From: an uncultured Lachnospiraceae bacterium
GTDB lineage: Bacteria; Bacillota_A; Clostridia; Lachnospirales; Lachnospiraceae
Assembly: GCA_946621895.1 (NCBI GenBank)
Contig: CAMOOZ010000199.1
Location: 1-7,125, forward strand
Length of the DNA: 7,125 nucleotides
Direction: 5' to 3'
This document shows positions 1 through 5,502 of the stretch, piece after piece. How positions within the stretch are numbered: position 1 is the stretch's first letter; every line of letters begins with the position of its first letter. The notes beneath the pieces were generated by a model. The model was given only the letters and a program-made list of their open reading frames with translations. It ran no database searches and was not told the origin of the DNA. A program made the translations under genes and the position numbers.

Positions 1-172
1 GCCAGTGCCGGAGCCGACGCCTGAGCCGACGCCAGTGCCGGAGCCGACGCCAGTGCCGGAACCGACGCCTGAGCCGACGCCAGTGCCGGAACCGACGCCT
101 GAGCCAACGCCTGTGCCGCAGCCGACGCCTGCGCCGGAGCCGACGCCTGTGCCGGAGCCTACCCCCACACCT
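1..172 (+). repeat. Tandem repeat coding for Pro-Glu-Pro-Thr / Pro-Val-Pro-Glu-Pro-Thr
   Basis: The DNA is built from interspersed 12-nt (GAGCCGACGCCT-like) and 18-nt (GAGCCGACGCCAGTGCCG-like) units, all multiples of three, so gains and losses keep the frame. It encodes PEPT and PEPTPV blocks forming an extended, rigid spacer. The copies become less alike toward the 3' end (PQPTPAPEPT, then PTPTPD), while the 5' copies are nearly identical. The array continues past the left edge, so its full length is unknown. Confidence 0.95.
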
Positions 173-2542
173 GATGTGACGCCGGTGTACAAGCTTACCG
201 TCAGCAGCACAAATGTGTCCTTTTATACCAAAGAGGGTACATCCGGTGTGCTGACCAAGTCAGTCACGGTGAAAAATGAGGGAAATCAGGCCGCATCGAT
301 CACCTGGTCAAAGCTGCAGACCAATGACCTGTTTGACTTTGAGGTTCAGGGCGCCGGAAATGTGCCCTCCGGCGGAGTGGTTGATGTGCTGATCGCCTTT
401 GACGCGGAGGATGCGCAGCCCGGGAATTACAATGCGGGGCTTCTGTTCAGCGATAATAATGATCCGAACAAGATCAGCAATGTGCAGGTGAAGATCACCG
501 CCACCGTGGAAAAGGTGGAGCAGCCGAAGCCGACGCCCACGCCCGCGCCCACGCCCGAAGGGGATGTGAAGATCACCGTGCAGGCGGATCCCGCTGCGGG
601 AGGCCGTGTGGCCGGCGGCGGCAATGTGGCAAAAGGGGAGAGCACGACCCTTGTAGCCGTGGCAAACAGCGGTTATGAATTTGCCGGCTGGTTCAACGGG
701 AGCAATCAGGCTTCCGCTTCCGCCACCTACAAGACCAGCGGTGTGACGCAGGATACGGTATATACCGCCAAATTCAACAAGTCCACCGTGCGTGTGGACC
801 TGGACAATGACAGTAAGAAGGGCTCTGTGACCGGCGAATGCACGGTGAAGGTCGGGTCGGATGTGAAGATCAAGGCCAGCCCGAAGGATAATTACACCTT
901 TGACGGCTGGTATGAAGACGGCAGGCGTGTGACCGAGAGCAGGGAATACACGATCCGGAATGTTCAGCGCAATTATCGTCTTGAAGCCCGCTACAGGGGC
1001 GGAAAGTATGAGGTCAGCGTGGGTGTGACCCCCAGCGCGGCGGGAACCACCTCCGGTCAGGGAAGGTATGAAAAGAAGGATACCGTGAACCTGAGGGCCT
1101 CCGCATCCGACGGTTATAAATTCAAGGCCTGGGTGCTGAATAACCAGGTGGTCAGCAGCTCCACCGAATACCAGATCAAGAATCTGGACAGAGACATGAG
1201 CTTTACCGCCCAGTTTGAGAAGATCGGCGCCAAAACCTATACGATCAATTCAGGACTGGCCAATCAGGGCGGCGTGATCGCTCCCTCCGGAAAGTATACG
1301 ATCGAGGAAGGGCAGTCCATCACCTATACGATGGTGCCTTCCAGCGGGTATAAGATCCTGGCTGTGGCTGTGGACAATCAACAGGTCGGCCCGGTGAGCA
1401 GCTATACCTTTACGAATGTGAAGGGGGATCATACCATTGCCGTGGCTTTCGCACCGAAGGATAATGCCGTGGTCCCGATGACGCTGGATCAGATCCTTTC
1501 CACCGCCGATGTGCAGCGGCTGTCGCTGCAGGCTGCAGGCTCTTCCACGCCGGGGCGGATCTCCCTTGTGACTTCCGAGTCCTCTGCTTCCGCCACGATC
1601 ATTCATGAAGCCTCCAGATCCGGCAATACCGTGACTCCCGCTACGGTGGTGAACAGGAATGCGGACTCCAATTCCGCTGTGACGAATAATAAGGAGGACA
1701 CCGCGGAGGAGGCGGATCAGCTTCAGGATCAGAACCTGATCGGCATGGACGGCGCGGAAAATATAAAAGAAGAGGAAGAGGGCTTTGATTATGCGCTGGC
1801 CGGCGGTGTGCTCCAGCTTCTGGACATGACCCCCGATGAGGCGCAGGCAAAGATCGATTCAAAGGACGATGCCGATCTCCTGATGCTCTCCTTCTCCAAC
1901 GGATATCTGAATCTCGGCGTGCAGAATCAGTATCTTGTTTCCGGCGGTGAGGAGTCCGAGGACGCGCTGCTTGACAATTCGACGCTGCCCAACATTCTGG
2001 AGACCATCCGGGATAACCTGAGCGCCGAGGAAAAGCTTTCCATGTATGCGGGAAATCCGGTGTACATCAACTTCAGCATCATGGATGCCGGGGAAGTGGC
2101 GGAGGAGATCAAGACGGCATTTGCCGGGAAGGGGCTTTCTTCTTCCGGAAAATATCTGGATCTCACATTCCTTAAGACCGTGAATGACGAGACGAGCGTG
2201 GTGGAGAACCTGAATAACCCCATGCGGATCGTGATGGCGGTGCCGGAAGACCTGAAGAATGCCGGAGAGCTTGTGATCATGCGCTATCATGACGGCAAGG
2301 CCGAACAGCTGGAAAATCTCAGCAATACGAAGGATCAGGTGATCTTTGATGCGGACGGCTTCTCCGTCTACGCGATCAGCACGATGGCGCAGGAAGGCGA
2401 ACAGGCCGCGGCGCCTGTGACAGCGGAGACCGCATCTGCAAACGGCGGGGGGACAGGCCTGATCATCTTCGGTGTGCTGGCGGTGATCCTCTGCGCAGTG
2501 GCCGGTGTGCTGATCAAGGTGCTTGCCTTTAAGAAAAAATAA
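2..2542 (+). CDS. Large cell-surface protein: Pro-rich stalk, ASH-like domain, four InlB-type repeats, C-terminal membrane anchor (5' end missing)
   Basis: The reading frame is already open at base 2 and begins inside a Pro-Glu-Pro-Thr array, so the true start and signal peptide lie upstream; the GTG at 5 is just a Val codon of the repeat. Counting that codon as residue 1, 845 residues are visible. Residues 2-56 are the Pro-rich stalk. Residues 62-170 form a beta-rich ASH/choice-of-anchor-like domain. Residues 173-184 are a PTPTPAPTP linker. Residues 187-485 hold four divergent InlB B-repeats, and about 486-795 is a long acidic, partly low-complexity region of unknown fold ending in a GFSVYAI motif of the kind common near the C-terminus of Firmicutes surface proteins. 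Residues 817-842 are a hydrophobic helix followed by KKK at the stop. No LPxTG sortase motif is present. Role inferred: an outward-facing adhesin or binding protein fixed by its C-terminal helix. Domain names come from pattern recognition; the ligand is unknown. Confidence 0.85.
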   Translation, partial: PVPEPTPEPTPVPEPTPVPEPTPEPTPVPEPTPEPTPVPQPTPAPEPTPVPEPTPTPDVTPVYKLTVSSTNVSFYTKEGTSGVLTKSVTVKNEGNQAASITWSKLQTNDLFDFEVQGAGNVPSGGVVDVLIAFDAEDAQPGNYNAGLLFSDNNDPNKISNVQVKITATVEKVEQPKPTPTPAPTPEGDVKITVQADPAAGGRVAGGGNVAKGESTTLVAVANSGYEFAGWFNGSNQASASATYKTSGVTQDTVYTAKFNKSTVRVDLDNDSKKGSVTGECTVKVGSDVKIKASPKDNYTFDGWYEDGRRVTESREYTIRNVQRNYRLEARYRGGKYEVSVGVTPSAAGTTSGQGRYEKKDTVNLRASASDGYKFKAWVLNNQVVSSSTEYQIKNLDRDMSFTAQFEKIGAKTYTINSGLANQGGVIAPSGKYTIEEGQSITYTMVPSSGYKILAVAVDNQQVGPVSSYTFTNVKGDHTIAVAFAPKDNAVVPMTLDQILSTADVQRLSLQAAGSSTPGRISLVTSESSASATIIHEASRSGNTVTPATVVNRNADSNSAVTNNKEDTAEEADQLQDQNLIGMDGAENIKEEEEGFDYALAGGVLQLLDMTPDEAQAKIDSKDDADLLMLSFSNGYLNLGVQNQYLVSGGEESEDALLDNSTLPNILETIRDNLSAEEKLSMYAGNPVYINFSIMDAGEVAEEIKTAFAGKGLSSSGKYLDLTFLKTVNDETSVVENLNNPMRIVMAVPEDLKNAGELVIMRYHDGKAEQLENLSNTKDQVIFDADGFSVYAISTMAQEGEQAAAPVTAETASANGGGTGLIIFGVLAVILCAVAGVLIKVLAFKKK
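521..556 (+). repeat. Second short Pro-Thr linker repeat in the surface protein
   Basis: Encodes QPKPTPTPAPTP, separating the ASH-like domain from the InlB-type repeats. It uses ccgacgcccacgccc-type codons and lacks the Glu and Val of the first array, so it looks like an independent hinge rather than a displaced copy of the stalk. Confidence 0.75.
563..1459 (+). repeat. Four tandem divergent InlB B-repeat-like domains (protein-level repeat)
   Basis: Four units of about 72-79 residues: 563-778, 779-997, 998-1222 and 1223-1459. Each has a beta-strand start, a 'G-x-tV/I-x-L' middle, a GY-x-F-x-x-W turn and a closing 'Y...A-x-F/Y' strand. The core turns read FAGWFNG, FDGWYEDG and FKAWVLNN; the fourth has ILAVAVDNQ, losing the Trp. 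This matches the divergent InlB B-repeat (Flg_new_2-type) family found in bacterial surface proteins. The copies are diverged at DNA level, so the duplication is old and no longer a slippage-prone repeat. Confidence 0.8.
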
Positions 2543-2567
2543 AAAAAGAATAAAAAATGACTGACTG

Positions 2568-2610
2568 CGAGCAGGGAGTGACTTTGTCCTCCCTGCTCGA
2601 TTCTTTTTCT
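2568..2610 (+). terminator. Rho-independent terminator after the surface protein gene
   Basis: A perfect 11-bp GC-rich stem pairs CGAGCAGGGAG (2568-2578) with CTCCCTGCTCG (2589-2599) around a 10-nt loop. It is followed by the T-rich tract attctttttct (2600-2610). It begins 25 nt after the TAA stop at 2540-2542, beyond an A-rich spacer, and separates the surface protein gene from the export operon. Confidence 0.93.
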
Positions 2611-2637
2611 GAACAAAAAAGCGTTTTGTGATATAAT
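2610..2637 (+). promoter_or_regulatory. Extended -10 sigma-A-type promoter for the export operon
   Basis: The -10 box is a perfect TATAAT at 2632-2637, preceded by TG at 2629-2630 (TGATATAAT, a full extended -10). A weaker -35, TGAACA at 2610-2615 (4 of 6 to TTGACA), lies 16 bp upstream and directly abuts the terminator T tract. Transcription should start near 2643-2645, giving a leader of about 115 nt before the first gene. The extended -10 explains why a weak -35 could suffice. Confidence 0.78.
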
Positions 2638-2657
2638 AGTTCAGTTGGTGTCGGACT

Positions 2658-2752
2658 GACAGGAGACGCGTTTTTCATTGCTTTTCCTGTCTGCGTAAAA
2701 ATGAAGGGAAGCGCCGGCATGTGATCCGTTTTACGAGGATCGTGTGCGGGGA
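2658..2752 (+). promoter_or_regulatory. Structured 5' leader of the export operon (two hairpins, possible pseudoknot)
   Basis: Hairpin 1 pairs 2658-2666 with 2683-2691 (9 bp, one G-U). After a C/U mismatch it continues as 2668-2670 with 2679-2681, closing an 8-nt U-rich loop. Hairpin 2 pairs 2717-2727 with 2737-2747 (11 bp, three G-U) around a 9-nt loop and ends right against the GGGGA ribosome site at 2748-2752. The hairpin 2 loop bases TTTTACG (2729-2735) are exactly complementary to CGTAAAA (2694-2700) in the linker. No U-run follows either hairpin, so control, if any, would more likely be of translation or stability than of termination. I recognise no known riboswitch class; the pairing was found by eye, without energy calculation. 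Confidence 0.4.
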
Positions 2753-2763
2753 TTGCCGAGGTG
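2748..2763 (+). promoter_or_regulatory. Ribosome binding site(s) of the adaptor gene; the start is ambiguous
   Basis: GGGGA at 2748-2752 lies 8 nt before GTG 2761, a good spacing. GAGGTG at 2758-2763 lies only 3 nt before ATG 2767, which is too close for an efficient site. GTG 2761 is therefore preferred. The two choices differ by just two residues (Met-His) and do not alter the function call. An in-frame TGA at 2722-2724 blocks any earlier start. Confidence 0.6.
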
Positions 2764-3252
2764 CATATGGAATCGGAATCCGGAAAACAGATTTTTCGTG
2801 AATCAAGCCTGAAACGGGCGGCCTCTCCGGAAGAACTGGACGGCTACATCAGAGTGACCAGTCCCGGTGTCTGGCTGGTAATTGGCTGTATTATCTTTTT
2901 TCTGCTGGGGATCCTTGTCTGGGGGTATTTCGGCTCTCTGGAGACGAAAATGACCATGTACGGAAAGACGGTGGACGGTGTGTTTACCGGGTATGTGAAA
3001 GCCACCGACCTGAAGAAACTGGAGACGGGAATGGAAGTGAGCTATCAGGATCGAAAGGGGGTCATCGCGAAGCTTTCACCCTATCCGGTGCCTGCGGATG
3101 ATGTGATCCCGGATGAGCTCTGGGACACCTTTCAGGTGGAAAAGGACACGCCGCTTTATCCCGTGACCTGCACGATCACGCTGACCGGCGGAGGCCATCA
3201 GGTGGAGGTGCTGCTGGAGGATATCAAACCGATGGATCTTCTGTTTGACTGA
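2761..3252 (+). CDS. Short HlyD-like adaptor of an NHLM-type bacteriocin exporter
   Basis: 163 residues. The N-terminus (FRESSLKRAASPEELDGYI, then RVTSPGVWL) closely matches the start of NHLM bacteriocin system secretion proteins (TIGR03794-type HlyD proteins): a cytosolic stub, then one membrane helix at about 36-57, then an extracellular beta part. The C-terminal half (LETGMEV..., KLSPYPVPADDVIPDEL and final PMDLLFD) resembles the end of the same family. The usual HlyD coiled-coil hairpin and lipoyl domain, which should sit between about residues 65 and 80, are absent; the usual family length, from memory, is about 400 residues. The reading frame is clean, so this looks like a natural short form rather than a broken gene. 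It probably docks with the ABC proteins encoded 32 nt downstream and guides the exported peptide. It is the first gene of the operon, under the promoter at 2610-2637. The family call is strong; the exact role is inferred. Confidence 0.82.
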   Translation: MHMESESGKQIFRESSLKRAASPEELDGYIRVTSPGVWLVIGCIIFFLLGILVWGYFGSLETKMTMYGKTVDGVFTGYVKATDLKKLETGMEVSYQDRKGVIAKLSPYPVPADDVIPDELWDTFQVEKDTPLYPVTCTITLTGGGHQVEVLLEDIKPMDLLFD

Positions 3253-3284
3253 GAGGATTTTTCCGTTGCCGTAAGGATGAACAG

Positions 3285-5486
3285 ATGAGCGAAGAAAACA
3301 ACCGATCCGAAAAAAGAAATAAGGTCCGCCTGCCTGTCAGCCATGGCGTGGCGAAGGTGCCCGTGATCATCCAGATGGAGGCGCTGGAATGCGGCGCTGC
3401 CTGTCTGACCATGGTGCTGGCCTATTTCGGGAAATGGATCCCGCTGGAGCAGGTGAGAAGCGACTGCGGCGTGTCCAGAGACGGCTCCAATGCGAAAAAT
3501 GTGCTTCTGGCAGCCAGAAGCTACGGCCTTGATGCCTCGGGCTATCGATTTGAGCCGGATGATCTGCGGGAGGAGGGACTCTATCCCTGCATCATCCACT
3601 GGAATTTCAATCACTTTGTCGTGCTGAACGGCTTTAAGGGGAATAAGGCCGTGATCAATGATCCTGCCAGAGGCACCGTGATGGTCTCCATGGAGGAGTT
3701 TGACAAAAGCTTCACCGGGATCTGCATCATGTTTTCCCCCACGGAGAGGTTTGTCCCGGATGGCAGCAAAAAGAGCATGCTCTCCTTTGCGAAGAAGCGT
3801 CTGAAGGGGGCATTGGGTGCCTGCATCTTCGTGGTGCTGACCTCTTTGATCACCTCCCTGTCCGGCGTGATCAATCCGGCCTTTACCAGGGTCTTTATCG
3901 ACAGGCTTCTGACCGGCAGGAATCCGGAATGGGAATGGCCGTTTCTGGCGTTATTGTCCTGTTTTGTCTTTGTCGAACTGCTGGCCAGCTTCCTGCAGGC
4001 ATTTTATTCCCTGCGGATCAACGGAAAGATGGCTGTGGTGGGAAGCTCCACTTATATGTGGCGGATCTTTCGGATGCCGATGGAGTTTTTCTCCCAGCGG
4101 ATGGCCGGTGATATTGAGCAGCGAAGAGTCCAGAATGAGAGCGTGGCGGCGCAGCTGGTGAATACCTTTGCCCCGCTGGTGCTGGACACCGCCATGATGT
4201 TCTTCTATCTTTTCATTATGGTCCGCTACAGCATGATCCTGACCGTGGTTGGGATCGTTTCCACGCTGCTCAATATCTGGTTTTCCAGGCTGATCTCCCA
4301 AAAAAGAGTCAATATCACCAGAGTGCAGATGCGGGATGCCGGAAAGTTTGCCGCCGCCACGGTGAACGGCGTGGATATGATCGAATCGATCAAGGCAAAC
4401 GGAGCGGAAAACGGCTATTTTGAGCGCTGGTCAGGGATCCAGTCCAGCGTGAATACCTCTCAGGTCAGGTTTATGCGGCTGAATCATCTCCTGGGCATGC
4501 TTCCCGGGATCGTTTCCGCCCTGGCCAATTTCCTGGTGCTTTGCGGAGGGGTGCTGCTGACGATACGCGGTGAGTTCACTTTGGGCATGGTCACGGCGTT
4601 TCAGGGGTTTTTGGCTTCCTTCATGGCTCCCGTGGGCTCACTGATCACTGCCGGACAGACCCTGCAGGAGATGCGGACAAATATGGAGCGCATCGAGGAT
4701 GTGATGGAGTATCCGGTGGATATCGAAGATAAACCGGAGGAAAACAAGGATATTTCCTATTCCAAGCTTTCCGGTGAGGTGGAGTTAAAACATGTGACCT
4801 TCGGCTATGCAAAGCTTGCGCAGCCCCTGATCGAGGATTTCAGCATTAAGATAAAGCCCGGGGGCAGGATCGCCTTTGTGGGCTCCTCCGGCTGCGGAAA
4901 ATCCACGCTTTCCAAGCTGATCAGCGGGCTCTGCAAGCCCTGGAGCGGGGAGGTGCTCTTTGACGGAAAACCGATCTCCGAGATCGATCGAAGCGTCTTC
5001 ACCGGGTCGCTTGCCGTGGTGGACCAGGATATCATCCTGTTTGAGGACACGATCGCGAACAATATCAAGATGTGGGACAATTCCATTGAGGATTTTGAGA
5101 TGATCCTGGCGGCCAGGGATGCCCAGCTGCATGATGAGATCATGCAGCGGGAGGGCGGCTATCAGTACAGGATGAGTGAAGGGGGAAGGGATTTTTCCGG
5201 CGGGCAGCGTCAGCGTCTGGAGATCGCCAGAGTCCTGGCAGGGGATCCCAGGATCATTATTCTGGATGAGGCCACCTCAGCGTTGGATGCCCGGACGGAA
5301 TACGGCGTGGTGAAAGCGATCAAGGACAGGGGGATCACCTGCATCGTCATTGCCCACAGGCTTTCCACTATCCGGGACAGCGATGAGATCGTGGTGCTGG
5401 ACAAAGGAAAGGTCGTGGAACGGGGAACCCACGAGGAGCTGTTTAAGCTGGGCGGTGCCTATACCCGCCTTGTGACGAACGAATAA
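3285..5486 (+). CDS. NHLP/NHLM bacteriocin ABC transporter with C39 leader peptidase (peptidase-permease-ATPase)
   Basis: 733 residues, the normal size for a peptidase-containing ABC transporter. Residues 24-150 are a C39 peptidase: Gln30 (oxyanion hole), catalytic Cys36 in ECGAAC, His110 in NHFVVL and Asp126 in NDPARG, all intact. Residues about 173-455 are a six-helix exporter membrane domain. The ATPase shows Walker A GSSGCGKST (533-541), Q-loop Gln581, signature FSGGQ (637-641; Phe replaces the usual Leu), Walker B IIILDE (657-662), SALD (665-668) and switch His691. The N-terminal sequence matches the TIGR03796-type NHLP family better than generic ComA/LagD proteins. It should dimerise in the cytoplasmic membrane, cut the leader of a precursor peptide at a Gly-Gly-like site and export the core. 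ATG 3285 has AAGGA at 3273-3277, 7 nt upstream. The substrate is not visible in the window. Confidence 0.95.
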   Translation: MSEENNRSEKRNKVRLPVSHGVAKVPVIIQMEALECGAACLTMVLAYFGKWIPLEQVRSDCGVSRDGSNAKNVLLAARSYGLDASGYRFEPDDLREEGLYPCIIHWNFNHFVVLNGFKGNKAVINDPARGTVMVSMEEFDKSFTGICIMFSPTERFVPDGSKKSMLSFAKKRLKGALGACIFVVLTSLITSLSGVINPAFTRVFIDRLLTGRNPEWEWPFLALLSCFVFVELLASFLQAFYSLRINGKMAVVGSSTYMWRIFRMPMEFFSQRMAGDIEQRRVQNESVAAQLVNTFAPLVLDTAMMFFYLFIMVRYSMILTVVGIVSTLLNIWFSRLISQKRVNITRVQMRDAGKFAAATVNGVDMIESIKANGAENGYFERWSGIQSSVNTSQVRFMRLNHLLGMLPGIVSALANFLVLCGGVLLTIRGEFTLGMVTAFQGFLASFMAPVGSLITAGQTLQEMRTNMERIEDVMEYPVDIEDKPEENKDISYSKLSGEVELKHVTFGYAKLAQPLIEDFSIKIKPGGRIAFVGSSGCGKSTLSKLISGLCKPWSGEVLFDGKPISEIDRSVFTGSLAVVDQDIILFEDTIANNIKMWDNSIEDFEMILAARDAQLHDEIMQREGGYQYRMSEGGRDFSGGQRQRLEIARVLAGDPRIIILDEATSALDARTEYGVVKAIKDRGITCIVIAHRLSTIRDSDEIVVLDKGKVVERGTHEELFKLGGAYTRLVTNE

Positions 5487-5502
5487 GGGGAAGTCTGCTT
5501 TT

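Noticed and set aside
5..7. GTG at 5 as the start of the surface protein
   Set aside because: It is a Val codon in the PVPEPT repeat, the frame is open to the window edge, no ribosome site or signal peptide precedes or follows it, and a surface protein would need an export signal upstream.
1859..2290. 143-codon frame on the minus strand, and other minus-strand frames inside the surface gene
   Set aside because: They lie fully opposite a long coding frame with clear domains, have His/Arg-rich or low-complexity translations, no ribosome sites and no recognisable family.
2531..2610. Bidirectional terminator, using the A-rich run 2541-2557 as a T tract on the minus strand
   Set aside because: About 10 nt separate the A-rich run from the stem base, and no convincing minus-strand gene points toward it.
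2658..2700. Leader hairpin 1 as an intrinsic attenuator
   Set aside because: The hairpin is followed by TGCGTAAAA, not by a run of T, so termination there is not supported.
2543..2760. A hidden precursor peptide gene in the gap before the adaptor gene
   Set aside because: Neither strand holds a short frame with a ribosome site, charged leader and Gly-Gly-like end; the space is filled by terminator, promoter and leader.
3929..4161. Two short plus-strand frames within the peptidase-ABC gene
   Set aside because: Out-of-frame shadows over the membrane domain of a well-supported gene; no independent start signals.
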